Part shown: positions 1 through 8,396 of the stretch, piece by piece | Numbering within the stretch: the first letter of the stretch is position 1 | Layout: every line of letters starts with the position of its first letter | NCBI RefSeq assembly: GCF_900215335.1 | Contig: NZ_OCMT01000002.1 | Coordinates: 62,001 to 126,000, forward strand | DNA length: 64,000 bases | From: Pedobacter xixiisoli | Lineage (GTDB): Bacteria; Bacteroidota; Bacteroidia; Sphingobacteriales; Sphingobacteriaceae | Direction: 5' to 3' | Position numbers and translations under genes: made by a program | The notes under the pieces: model-generated | What the model was told of the DNA's origin: nothing | Database searches by the model: none | What the model saw: the letters and a program-made list of their open reading frames with translations, nothing else

Positions 1-1038
1 GTGGTCCGCGTATATTTTTGAGCTGATCCTTTCCCCTTCCTTCATTACAACGCCACTATAGTTAATTGGCAGTTCCTGGGTGGTCTTTACCTTATAATGC
101 GACAATAGTGAGTCTTTCAGATGCTTAAAATGGGGATCATCTGGATTATGGCTGTCACCTACTTTAAGTACTTCTTCCTCTACTTTGGTTTCAAAAGCAA
201 TCCTGGATGGCGTTGGATAGGTATGCTGCGCTAAAAACTGAATCCCTTTTGGTAAAAACAGTACCATAAATAACCAGCAGCCTATTAGCCCAACCAAGGC
301 CGTTGCAGCACTTCGGCTACGTGCAGAAATGATCACGGTCAACGTGCTGATGAAAAAATAAAAAACCATATAAGCAGGAAACAGCAATACCAATCTAAGC
401 AGTACATCGCTCCAACTTGCTACATCCAATAACAAGGCCGCCACAAATACAATAGGAATTAGGGGCAATACAAAGAGCAATGAAAATTGCCAAAGCCCCA
501 AGACCTTGCCCCAAATTATTGTCCTCGCAGAGAGCCCCTGTACGTGGAGCAGTTTCAGGGTCGCATCTTCGCGCTCCCTTGCCACCAGGCCAAAGCCCAG
601 GAATATGAGAATTAGCGGTACAATAGTCTGCAGGATAAAGGCACTGCTAAAAGTTCCGAAACGGACCAGCGTACCCGAACTTCCCGCTTCGGAAAGATTA
701 GCGGTATTTTGCTTATGCGCCTCCAAGAAGATAACATTGCCCAGAAAATCATCAATTCCACCATCAAAGATTTGCAGCGGATGCGCATTGCGAAACACCA
801 TATAGCCGTAGTGCGCCATACGGTGCGGGTGTTTATCTGGTCGCTTTTCCCAGTTTTTTCTGGTTTCTTCCCGATATTGCTGTACTGTTTTTTGGGTATC
901 GGCATATCGGGTAAAACCAACTGCAATACTTAAAATAGCGAACAATAGCACAGCGATGAGAATGGACAGACTGCGTTTTTCCTTCAACAGCTCCTGCCTT
1001 GTTTTTTTAATGACCAAACCTAAGTTTGAAATAGCCAT
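1..1038 (-). CDS. ABC-2 type permease, DUF3526-like (3' end outside window)
   Basis: The frame is open from an ATG at 1038 to the window edge (346 residues visible). It begins MAISNLGLVIKKTRQELL, followed by a membrane segment near residues 23-43 and a large polar loop to about residue 130. A cluster of hydrophobic helices follows, then a second polar region. This layout (TM1, long extracytoplasmic loop, further TMs, and a VAREREDATLKLL motif after TM2) fits ABC-2 permeases annotated DUF3526 in Bacteroidota. Its ATPase partner would lie to the left of the window. It is the last visible gene of the minus-strand metal cluster. The family is inferred from topology and motif; the substrate is unknown. 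Confidence 0.7.
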   Translation of the reverse strand, partial: MAISNLGLVIKKTRQELLKEKRSLSILIAVLLFAILSIAVGFTRYADTQKTVQQYREETRKNWEKRPDKHPHRMAHYGYMVFRNAHPLQIFDGGIDDFLGNVIFLEAHKQNTANLSEAGSSGTLVRFGTFSSAFILQTIVPLILIFLGFGLVAREREDATLKLLHVQGLSARTIIWGKVLGLWQFSLLFVLPLIPIVFVAALLLDVASWSDVLLRLVLLFPAYMVFYFFISTLTVIISARSRSAATALVGLIGCWLFMVLFLPKGIQFLAQHTYPTPSRIAFETKVEEEVLKVGDSHNPDDPHFKHLKDSLLSHYKVKTTQELPINYSGVVMKEGERISSKIYADH

Positions 1039-1194
1039 AGTATATAATTTTATGATAATAAAGATGTCCATGTAGCTCTTACCAGAATGGACAAAGACAC
1101 ATAGCACAAACCAGTGCAATGCTCTTAATGAAGCATTACATGGCCGAATAATTCTTTGGATTGATTACAAAAGCTTAAATCAATACCGAAAAGC

Positions 1195-1560
1195 TTATGC
1201 AAAAAAATGGAAAGTTGATAGACTTGGAGGGCCTCGAAAGGTCAAATGTTCCAATACGGAAGAACGAAGATAAAAATGATACTTCTTAAGAGCCAAATCA
1301 AACGGCACCGAAAGCTGCAGGAAACACAAGCTTGAGATTTCTGGTAAAACGCCATTGTTAAATCCCAACAGCTGTGAGCAATCACAGTGCCCTCCCGACA
1401 GCTTGTTAGAGTTCGACAGCTCTTTATGGTGAACGGAAATTTCGCTATGATGTCCTTCATGCAGCAGCCCCACTACCAGACCCGTACTGTGCAGCACAAA
1501 TACAAGGAGTAATGAAAATACGGAAAATAGCTTTAACGACTTCTGCATATCAATCCACAA
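1195..1560 (-). CDS. small His/Cys-rich single-TM protein ending in an RGPP motif
   Basis: This is 121 aa from ATG 1560 (117 aa from ATG 1548). An N-terminal hydrophobic segment (residues ~9-33) is followed by a His-rich stretch (HEGHHSEISVHH) and CDC, and the C-terminus carries FRGPPS. The same layout, TM then His cluster then a Cys pair then RGPP, occurs in the 117-aa protein at 11190-11543, so this cluster is bracketed by two such proteins. The His/Cys content suggests metal binding at the membrane. I do not recognise a named family; a DUF2946-like label would be a guess. Confidence 0.6.
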   Translation of the reverse strand: MWIDMQKSLKLFSVFSLLLVFVLHSTGLVVGLLHEGHHSEISVHHKELSNSNKLSGGHCDCSQLLGFNNGVLPEISSLCFLQLSVPFDLALKKYHFYLRSSVLEHLTFRGPPSLSTFHFFA

Positions 1561-1653
1561 AGTTATCTATTGTAAATAAGCCGGTCCTTATTTTAGGGTT
1601 AAGTTTTTGTCATCTTTTAAATCAAAGATGAATTGCTTTTTTAAATCAATAGC

Positions 1654-2097
1654 TTAGAAAAATTCTGCTTCCACCAATCTTACCGGCACGTCTCCTGTAT
1701 CGTCTAATCTTAAAATACCTGTAAGATGTATAGTTTTACCGGTAAAGGCAATTGGTTGCTTAGACTCTACGTAAATCATCGCTGGTATGCCATTAGCCCC
1801 ACAAAAATTGCATTGGTTAACGGGCAATGGCGACAGCAAAAAGGTATGGTGCGTTTTTCTGGCCTTTACCGGAATTAGATAGCCCTCCAGATCAAAAGGC
1901 TTATCCTTAAATCTTTTTACTGATTCGCTATAAACAGGAGAAAACTGATTTTTATCGTTGAGTACATAATTGATCGTAGCTAATATAGACCAGTTGAGTG
2001 AGTTGATCTGGTCTGTGGATTTATGCGCCCTCTGCTGTGCCATTGCGGCAACGCTGAAGAAAACAACCAATAGTAAAACAAAAGATTTTTTATACAT
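1654..2097 (-). CDS. exported protein, DUF3299-like
   Basis: 147 aa from ATG 2097, chosen because it opens a clean signal peptide (MYKKSFVLLLVVFF...AMAQ); the ATG at 2127 would place it internally. The mature part contains GYLIPVKARKTHHTFLLSPLP, then CNFCGANGIPAMIYVE and a final beta-rich stretch. This pattern (G-x-L-x-P, a Cys pair before a proline-rich strand) fits small periplasmic DUF3299-type proteins, found near ABC systems and metal transporters. The gap to the GTPase gene upstream is small, so cotranscription is likely. Function is unknown. Confidence 0.6.
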   Translation of the reverse strand: MYKKSFVLLLVVFFSVAAMAQQRAHKSTDQINSLNWSILATINYVLNDKNQFSPVYSESVKRFKDKPFDLEGYLIPVKARKTHHTFLLSPLPVNQCNFCGANGIPAMIYVESKQPIAFTGKTIHLTGILRLDDTGDVPVRLVEAEFF

Positions 2098-2142
2098 AAG
2101 GGAGGTAGGATGAAGCCAAGCGGTCATTGCTATCGATAATGT

Positions 2143-3360
2143 TTAATTTCTAATTATTTCCAAAGGCACTTTAAGCGTACCATTTTTAAAATCACAGATT
2201 TCAACTTCGTCTAACAGACATCTTTCCAAAGCGGCCTGCAATTCTTTTTTATCAAGGTCTTGGGCAATAAACACGATTTCATTCATCCTATCGCCAAAAT
2301 CCCTGTGCCACTTAGCCTCTATCGCTGCTTTATTCTCCACAAAATCGGCATACATGGTGCGCTCTTGGTACGGCATGCTGCACCACCAAACACCTGCGCC
2401 TTCCAATCTGGAAGATCCCCCTGCTTGTGAGAAATTCAGTGCTTCGTTGGGTCGATCGGCCATCCAGAACAGCCCTTTTGAACGGATGATTTTACTTGGA
2501 AAATCCTGCTGCAAAAACCTCATGAAGCGTTGCGGGTGAAAAGGTCTTCGGTCCCTGAAAACCATAGAACTTATACCATACGCTTCAGTTTCCGGTTTGT
2601 GTACACTGTCCAGTTCTTTGATCCAGCCTGCCGAAGCCGATGCCTTATCAAAATCGAATAAGCCCGTATTCAGTATTTGCTTTGGATCCACCCTACCAAA
2701 CTCGCTTTCGATCAGCCTCGCATCTGGATTCAGCTTTTTCATCAAAGCCTTGATCAAACCTAAATCAACCGGTTTGATCAAATCTGTTTTATTGAGGATA
2801 ATCACATTGGCAAACTCAATCTGGTCGGTCAACAGGTTGACGATGGTTCGCTCGTCTCCTTCCATATCGGTCAGGTCCCTGTCTACCAATCTTTCTGCCG
2901 TACTGAAATCTTTGAAAAAGTTAAAACAGTCTACCACGGTAACCATCGTGTCTACATAACTAAAACGTGAGAGATCAATCCCCTGCTCTTCATCTATAAA
3001 AGAGAAGGTTTGTGCCACCGGTACCGGTTCCGAAATACCGGTACTTTCAATGACCAAATAATCAAACCTATTTTCCTTGGCCAATTTTTCTACCTCTATC
3101 ATCAAGTCTTCACGCAGGGTACAGCAGATACAGCCATTGCTCAGCTCTACCAGCTTCTCTTCGGTCCTGGACAGACCACCCTCCTTTTTTATCGTCTGCG
3201 CATCAATATTCACTTCACTCATATCATTTACAATGACAGCTACTTTCAGCTCCTGCTTGTTATGTAAAATATGGTTCAACAAAGTGGTTTTTCCGCTCCC
3301 AAGAAATCCACTTAGTACGGTAACTGGTAATCTACTCATTAAGGTATGTTTTGTTGTCAT
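2143..3360 (-). CDS. COG0523 (G3E) GTPase, CobW/YjiA/zinc-chaperone family
   Basis: 405 aa from ATG 3360; ATG 3339 ([11 protein letters not shown]) is an alternative. The ATG at 3513 lies upstream of the promoter found here and inside the preceding gene, so it is rejected. Visible motifs are the P-loop [13 protein letters not shown], the metal-binding CxCC motif ([11 protein letters not shown]) about 65 residues on, ESTGISEP and the guanine motif NKTD. The C-terminus holds the CobW_C-type region (R-P-F-H-P, then SKGLFW). The family delivers Zn, Co or Fe to client proteins and is often induced by zinc starvation. Here the gene sits behind a 29-bp palindrome shared with the start of the cluster, which fits zinc control (inference). 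Confidence 0.9.
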   Translation of the reverse strand: MTTKHTLMSRLPVTVLSGFLGSGKTTLLNHILHNKQELKVAVIVNDMSEVNIDAQTIKKEGGLSRTEEKLVELSNGCICCTLREDLMIEVEKLAKENRFDYLVIESTGISEPVPVAQTFSFIDEEQGIDLSRFSYVDTMVTVVDCFNFFKDFSTAERLVDRDLTDMEGDERTIVNLLTDQIEFANVIILNKTDLIKPVDLGLIKALMKKLNPDARLIESEFGRVDPKQILNTGLFDFDKASASAGWIKELDSVHKPETEAYGISSMVFRDRRPFHPQRFMRFLQQDFPSKIIRSKGLFWMADRPNEALNFSQAGGSSRLEGAGVWWCSMPYQERTMYADFVENKAAIEAKWHRDFGDRMNEIVFIAQDLDKKELQAALERCLLDEVEICDFKNGTLKVPLEIIRN

Positions 3361-3397
3361 TTCCAAATTGGTCAAATCTACTTCAGTCCAATCGGAA

Positions 3398-3427
3398 TAA
3401 AGATAAACATTATTTTTTTTAACGCAA
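3398..3427 (-). promoter_or_regulatory. promoter of the COG0523 gene
   Basis: On the minus strand, TTG (3427-3425) is followed after exactly 19 nt by TATCTTTA (3405-3398), one mismatch from the Bacteroidota TAnnTTTG -7 element. Transcription would start near 3391, leaving a leader of about 30 nt before ATG 3360. The TTG lies inside the palindrome at 3416-3444, so a bound repressor would block it. Confidence 0.6.
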
Positions 3428-3444
3428 CATAGTTGCATTAAAAA
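3416..3444. promoter_or_regulatory. 29-bp palindromic operator (metalloregulator-like)
   Basis: Arms TTTTTAACGCAAC and GTTGCATTAAAAA flank ATA; 12 of 13 positions pair. The 18-nt core CGCAACATAGTTGCATTA differs by one base from a site at 11544-11561, directly before the first gene of the same cluster. It covers the -33 element of the GTPase promoter, the place expected for a repressor. A Fur/Zur-type regulator is inferred from the gene content, not from a known consensus. Confidence 0.65.
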
Positions 3445-3473
3445 TCTTGATTTCGCTTTTAAAGAAAAATAGC

Positions 3474-4664
3474 TTATGTAAAGAAAAATCGAATTATAGT
3501 GGTCAAGCTCCACAGGTTGAACAGTACAAAAACACAGGGCGCTATTTTTTGCGCAATACTAAGTCCCATATTCTTACGGAAAAGGATCAGGACAGCCAGC
3601 AAGGCAATCAGGTTCATCAATAAAGCAGAACAGAACATCACCTGTTTGAATGTACCGGTAAAGATCATCAAAGAAACCAAAACCAACTGGAGCAGGCTTG
3701 CATTGAAAGGTATACCTTTACCATTGTTCCTGGCCATCACATGCAATTTCCAATCGCGGGCAAACCTGGCGATGATCCGGGGGCCAATCCAGACCATGGC
3801 ACTAATGGTAGCCAACAGCAATGCGGCCATCAATCCACCAAGCCAACTCCCTACATTGGCACCAAATAGCTGCTTTGCGGCAAGTACACCAATCTCGAGC
3901 TTACCATCCATTACCTTAAAAGGCAATACCCTTAAAAAAATGTAGTTAAGCAAAAGATACAGTACCACGACCAATAAACAGCCCAATAATATGCTCCGCT
4001 TAATGGTACGTTCGGCATCCGAAATCTCGGAGAAAATGTACACACAAGCATTCCAACCCGAATAGGCAAAGGATACATAGACTAATGAGATGGCAAAACT
4101 GTTTGAAAACAACAGCTTCTTATCATCCTCAGAAAATAGGATAGGATTACCTTTTGGAACTGCCTGTAGCCCAAAGATAATCAGCACCAAAATAAGCAAT
4201 ACTTTTATCGCGGTAAGCATCATCTGGAAACGACTGCCCCATTTGATATTGAAAAGATGTGGCAGGGAAACCAGCAACACTACAAAAAATGCAAATAGCT
4301 GGCGTGGCAGCGCTGGAAAGATGGCACCGGCATAGGCAGCAACCGTCATGCAGCTCAAAGCTATAGGCCCTATAAATCCAGATAGCACCGAAATTGGCCC
4401 TACCCCGGTTGCGAGCCAATTTGGGTAACAACTATTGATGTAATGATATTCGCCACCTGTTCCCGGCACTAATTTGGCCAAATGGATGTAACTTAAAGCA
4501 CCACAAAACGCAACCAAACCACCTATGGCCCATAACAATAGTAAAATCGCCACTGAAGGCAGACCAGCGACCTGGAACCCCAGACTCGTAAATACACCGG
4601 TACCAATCATACTGGCAACGACCAATGCCGTTGCCGGCCATAAACCTATTTTATGGTTTTGCAT
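3474..4664 (-). CDS. APC-superfamily amino acid permease
   Basis: 396 aa with about 11-12 hydrophobic helices. The N-terminus has the APC signature ([20 protein letters not shown], helix 1 with the GTG break), followed by GGEYHY after helix 2 and SFAYSGWNA in the middle, both typical of amino acid/polyamine antiporters. Its start overlaps the lipoprotein stop by 14 nt, so the two are translationally linked. An amino acid permease inside a metal-uptake cluster is unusual; it could export or import a metal-chelating amino acid such as histidine (speculation). Confidence 0.85.
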   Translation of the reverse strand: MQNHKIGLWPATALVVASMIGTGVFTSLGFQVAGLPSVAILLLLWAIGGLVAFCGALSYIHLAKLVPGTGGEYHYINSCYPNWLATGVGPISVLSGFIGPIALSCMTVAAYAGAIFPALPRQLFAFFVVLLVSLPHLFNIKWGSRFQMMLTAIKVLLILVLIIFGLQAVPKGNPILFSEDDKKLLFSNSFAISLVYVSFAYSGWNACVYIFSEISDAERTIKRSILLGCLLVVVLYLLLNYIFLRVLPFKVMDGKLEIGVLAAKQLFGANVGSWLGGLMAALLLATISAMVWIGPRIIARFARDWKLHVMARNNGKGIPFNASLLQLVLVSLMIFTGTFKQVMFCSALLMNLIALLAVLILFRKNMGLSIAQKIAPCVFVLFNLWSLTTIIRFFFT

Positions 4665-5535
4665 CTGCCAACGCTAACAAACGTACAAAAAGTGGATAAT
4701 AGGCAACCTTGCCCTGTTGATCCGTAAATTTCTCCCTTAACAGTTTATAGTTTGCCAAAGCCACCGCCGCCCTTTCTTTAATGGCCAGGTCTAAGGTTCC
4801 AGGTTTACTATCCTTTGGAATGGCGTATACAAATCTTCCTGTTTCCCTTGAAAATACCGGCATATTGAAGAAGTCACGCTTGACGAATTCCTTTTTTTCT
4901 TCATTTTGTATAGCCGCCTGCACAAAAAAATCAACGGCATGTGCCGGATAGCCGAACAGATTCCCATAAGATCGAAAACGGTCGTAGTTCTTTTCATATT
5001 CGGTAACAGCGATCAGCATAGGCGCAGGAGTTCCCGGTACAAAGCCAAACTGTCCGTAAAACGAAGCATTGGCCTTTACCAAAGAATCCACCAAACTTTG
5101 ACGGTAGACATTGATAGATGCATTTCGATAGCCATCGTAGGTGATCTTGAATGGATGAAACACAAAATTCACATCGCCGAACTGTAGCGCATTTACCACC
5201 CTTTGATACTGTATTACGCTCTGATAATCTTTACTGTCCACATCGGCAACCCTAGCCCTACCTTTGGCGGTACTATCCTTTTGGGCTAACAGGAACCTAA
5301 GATCGTACACACTGCTCATTGGCTTGATCCGTCCGGACAAGGTAAAAAGCCCCTCATTTTCCATCGCATATTTTAACAATGTATCGGCCAATTGTTTGTC
5401 ATTGACAGAAAGCTGGTCATAAGCTGAACGCTTGTCATTTAACTTCAGCTGTTTAGTACTGCTACAGGCACTTAAAAAGATTAGGATTAATAGGCCTAGC
5501 ACCAAATTTATTTTTTGATTTTGATTGATTTTCAT
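4651..5535 (-). CDS. lipoprotein of unknown function
   Basis: 294 aa. A signal peptide with a lipobox (LIFLSACSS, Cys at ~24) makes it a lipoprotein. The mature region has no motif I recognise; it is mixed alpha/beta with a stretch reading FGFVPGTPAPMLIAVTEYEKNYDRFRSYGNLFGYPAHAVDFF that suggests one compact domain. It lies 14 nt after the DUF6850-like gene and overlaps the permease start, so it belongs to the same transcript and probably works at the outer membrane or periplasm with the receptor above. Confidence 0.7.
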   Translation of the reverse strand: MKINQNQKINLVLGLLILIFLSACSSTKQLKLNDKRSAYDQLSVNDKQLADTLLKYAMENEGLFTLSGRIKPMSSVYDLRFLLAQKDSTAKGRARVADVDSKDYQSVIQYQRVVNALQFGDVNFVFHPFKITYDGYRNASINVYRQSLVDSLVKANASFYGQFGFVPGTPAPMLIAVTEYEKNYDRFRSYGNLFGYPAHAVDFFVQAAIQNEEKKEFVKRDFFNMPVFSRETGRFVYAIPKDSKPGTLDLAIKERAAVALANYKLLREKFTDQQGKVAYYPLFVRLLALADAKP

Positions 5536-5549
5536 TTTTCATCTAAGTT

Positions 5550-7100
5550 TTAAAACACCATGTTAAGGGAAATCTTCGCATGGTTTCTTTGTAGAGCGTT
5601 TTTAGTAGATCGCAGTTCATAACTTGCCGTCAAACGGTACCATTGTTTGTTTACAGGGAAAGTAACACTTGTTCCCATTCCCGCAAGCAGGTAGGAACTG
5701 GACATGATGGCATGGTCCGGAACTTCCAACAGGTTTGAAATTACAGTTGGCCTCGCTATAGACAGGGCATCTTTTAGCGGAAAGCTATAGCCCATGCTCG
5801 GTACAACAGAAACACTAGCACTCTTACGTAGCCCAAACCGCCAATCAAGTTCAAGCAGCTGCTCAAAATTGAGGGCATCCCAGTCTGTACCGGTCATAAA
5901 TTCGTAATGGTTCAGGTAGCCGGTATGTGTGTGATAGGCCAAACGCCACTGCCCGCCATTTGCCCTCGGTTTCCAATAGGCAGCCTGGGTAACAATATTC
6001 CATAAAAAACGTTCGGCATTGACTCCATTAAACCTTGGATCAAATGCTTTTCCGTCTTTCAATGTGGCATCAAAGTTGAATGACCAGCCGCCCGAGGGTT
6101 TTGAACGCTGATAACCTCCATAGGCGTGAAACTGCATTTCATCGTACCCTCCCACCAGCAATGGACTTAACACCTTGGTTACCGGGTCTTCCGATATCCC
6201 CTCTTCGGCATCCTGTGCCAAAAAGGAAACATCACCACCTAATAACCAAACATCTATCTCGTTTTGCTGCATAAAGAGCAAACCTCCCTTCATAGCCGAG
6301 CCATGGTTATACCTACTGGCACTCACTACCGGAACAAAATCATAGGTTCCATATCCTCTTAAACTATACAATTTGCTGTTGTTCCTGGAAACCTGCCCAG
6401 TCTCGATAGTTTCGGTCAACCTTCGATAACCACCTCTTAAGGTTAACCTAGACTGTTTACCTAACTGATAACTAAGTGACTGCGAGATCTCCATATCCAG
6501 ATAACGGTATATCGGACGTGGATCATTCCCCCTGCTTCCCTGTTCGGTGAGGTAATCCAGGGAAGTAGCGAAGGACCACCTGCCAACAGCCGGATAGGCA
6601 ACCTGTAGCATCCCCTTTAGCTGGTCAGCTTTCCAGTTGCCACCTATAGAGTCGGCGGTAATGAACGGACTGCCCTCATAGGGACGTGCCACATTACTGA
6701 AGTTGATACTGTCCCTTTTTAGTTTCTGATAAGCGAATTCCCCATAGAAACGCCACTTGCGTAAACTACGGTAACCTTGTGCACGGAGACCATATTGCTG
6801 TATGCGCCGGGCTTCCTGTGGGCGTTTAAAGTCTCCGGAAATATTTTCATAGCCTAGCCCAACACTTCCGTAATTACCCCCCTGTTTTCCATCCAATGGT
6901 CCCAGTTCCCCGGTAAGAAGCCAAGGGAATACGGAGGGCCTATGTTTCCATTCTACCAAGCTATCCGCCTTTAGGTGTTTTTCCGTATATGAATTAATAG
7001 GGGCTGTTTCTTGCGCAGCTATTCTCTGACTATCAAATATCACAAGGCCTAACAAGATCAAACAAACTGAAAAAACAGGAGTTAATTTTAACGAAACCAC
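5550..7100 (-). CDS. DUF6850-like outer-membrane beta-barrel protein
   Basis: 516 aa with an N-terminal signal sequence (VFSVCLILLGLVIFDSQRIAAQ). The rest is built of alternating aromatic/polar strands with short turns (for example WRFYGEFAYQKLKRDS, SLSYQLGKQSRLTLRGGYRR), ending in an aromatic residue (SLNMVF), the usual outer-membrane insertion signal. No plug domain is present. Its position next to a DUF4876 protein and a TonB receptor matches the DUF6850 family as I know it in Bacteroidota. It is likely a receptor accessory or a channel. Confidence 0.65.
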   Translation of the reverse strand: MVSLKLTPVFSVCLILLGLVIFDSQRIAAQETAPINSYTEKHLKADSLVEWKHRPSVFPWLLTGELGPLDGKQGGNYGSVGLGYENISGDFKRPQEARRIQQYGLRAQGYRSLRKWRFYGEFAYQKLKRDSINFSNVARPYEGSPFITADSIGGNWKADQLKGMLQVAYPAVGRWSFATSLDYLTEQGSRGNDPRPIYRYLDMEISQSLSYQLGKQSRLTLRGGYRRLTETIETGQVSRNNSKLYSLRGYGTYDFVPVVSASRYNHGSAMKGGLLFMQQNEIDVWLLGGDVSFLAQDAEEGISEDPVTKVLSPLLVGGYDEMQFHAYGGYQRSKPSGGWSFNFDATLKDGKAFDPRFNGVNAERFLWNIVTQAAYWKPRANGGQWRLAYHTHTGYLNHYEFMTGTDWDALNFEQLLELDWRFGLRKSASVSVVPSMGYSFPLKDALSIARPTVISNLLEVPDHAIMSSSYLLAGMGTSVTFPVNKQWYRLTASYELRSTKNALQRNHAKISLNMVF

Positions 7101-7171
7101 AATATTTTACTTTTATAATGTTAAACCTGCACCAAACCGTTAAGCTTGGTGCAGGTAAGTTCTTTCAAAAA

Positions 7172-8371
7172 CTAGTTAAATTTCTTAGGTGTAGGCGTGG
7201 CCAACTTCACAAAGTCGTTTCCGCTGTTATTGGTATCCTGTAAAACAATGCGTCCACCTACGGTATTGGATACTTTCCTTCTGAAACTTTCCGCAGTATA
7301 AGTATCAGAGGCGTAAACAAAGCCAGCATCCAGAGCCACAGGTACCCTCTTGTAGCTTGCGCTAGAGGCATCCTTTAGGCCCTCAAAAGCATCTATCACC
7401 AAGCTGTTCGGGATCTTGATACGCTCTGGAAGGGTACTGTTAGAAATAGCTACCTTTTCTAATTTGCTAAAATCATCCGTTCTAAAGATGACGATGCCTG
7501 GTCCAAAAACGGTTAACAACCAATCAAATCCGCCAGTAAAGTATAACTTCTCCAAGTTCGGTACATTCGGTGCATCGGCGTCACGGTTATCGGGACGCTC
7601 GTTATAGGTTTCCCAATCCGCATTGGAAAGATCGACCGGGCTATTGGGGTTTAAAGTAGCGTCCTTGTGGTTTACGCCATCTTGTGCAATCACAATACTG
7701 GCTCCCGCCGCCAAAGGATGTTGCCTGCCAGTTCCTGGAATACGCCATACGTTACTTGCGTAGGAATTTTCTTGATCGCCCTGAAACGGAGTTGCTGGGC
7801 TTGTAGGATTGATCAGACCGGAGTTACCATAAAGATCGGCAATACAAAGTCCATCCAAATAGATGGTTTCGGCAGAATTGTTATAGATCTCTACAAACTG
7901 GTCTGAAAAATAGGTACTGCCCGATGCGGTTTTAGACCCCGTGTAATAAACTTCCTTGATCAAGATGTTGCCCGCAGCAGAACCGTTCAATTTAAGTGTC
8001 AAACTGCCAGTGCCGCCATTTACCTGAAAATCATTGGCCGCAGCATTCAATTGCAGGGCCTGTGAAACACCGGTCAACTGTTGTGCCTGGGCCGCAGTTA
8101 AAGCCTTGGTGGTAGATACGTTATAGGTACCTGGCACTACATTGTTAAGGGTAGCCACACCACTTTCATTGGTGGTCGCGGTAAGTGTGGTACCATCGGT
8201 CCTACTCACCAGTTTCACTTCGGTAGCAGTTGCTACGGTCTGTGTATACCCAACAGGATATTCTACCTTGACCTGCACGGTAGCTGTCTGGATACTTCCC
8301 TCTCTTTTTTTACAGCCAAAGATAGCTGCCGTACCCAGCATCAAGGCCAGGATTACTTTTGTTGTTTTCAT
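7172..8371 (-). CDS. DUF4876-like surface lipoprotein
   Basis: 399 aa. The lipobox is AIFGCKK (Cys ~20). Residues ~30-110 form an Ig/carboxypeptidase-regulatory-like domain (TVQVKVEYPVGYT..., GTYNVSTT). Residues ~125 to the end form a domain starting ILIKEVYYTGS and containing FVEIYNNSAETIYLDGLCI, a lamin-tail-like strand pattern. This two-part layout fits DUF4876 proteins, which accompany TonB receptors. It lies 25 nt after the receptor gene, so it is likely its surface partner, comparable in role to SusD (inference). Confidence 0.7.
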   Translation of the reverse strand: MKTTKVILALMLGTAAIFGCKKREGSIQTATVQVKVEYPVGYTQTVATATEVKLVSRTDGTTLTATTNESGVATLNNVVPGTYNVSTTKALTAAQAQQLTGVSQALQLNAAANDFQVNGGTGSLTLKLNGSAAGNILIKEVYYTGSKTASGSTYFSDQFVEIYNNSAETIYLDGLCIADLYGNSGLINPTSPATPFQGDQENSYASNVWRIPGTGRQHPLAAGASIVIAQDGVNHKDATLNPNSPVDLSNADWETYNERPDNRDADAPNVPNLEKLYFTGGFDWLLTVFGPGIVIFRTDDFSKLEKVAISNSTLPERIKIPNSLVIDAFEGLKDASSASYKRVPVALDAGFVYASDTYTAESFRRKVSNTVGGRIVLQDTNNSGNDFVKLATPTPKKFN

Positions 8372-8396
8372 TATCTGTTATTGTTTATAAAATTCA

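Noticed and set aside
612-926. 104-codon minus frame and several plus frames in 500-930
   Set aside because: Shadows of the real DUF3526-like permease frame, which is open to the window edge.
1119-1140. inverted repeat AATGCT / AGCATT before the ABC permease gene
   Set aside because: Short arms, eight-base loop and no U-tract; too weak for a terminator call.
3361-3513. 51-residue N-terminal extension of the COG0523 GTPase
   Set aside because: Lies upstream of the promoter and operator and has no family similarity; the P-loop normally lies near the N-terminus.
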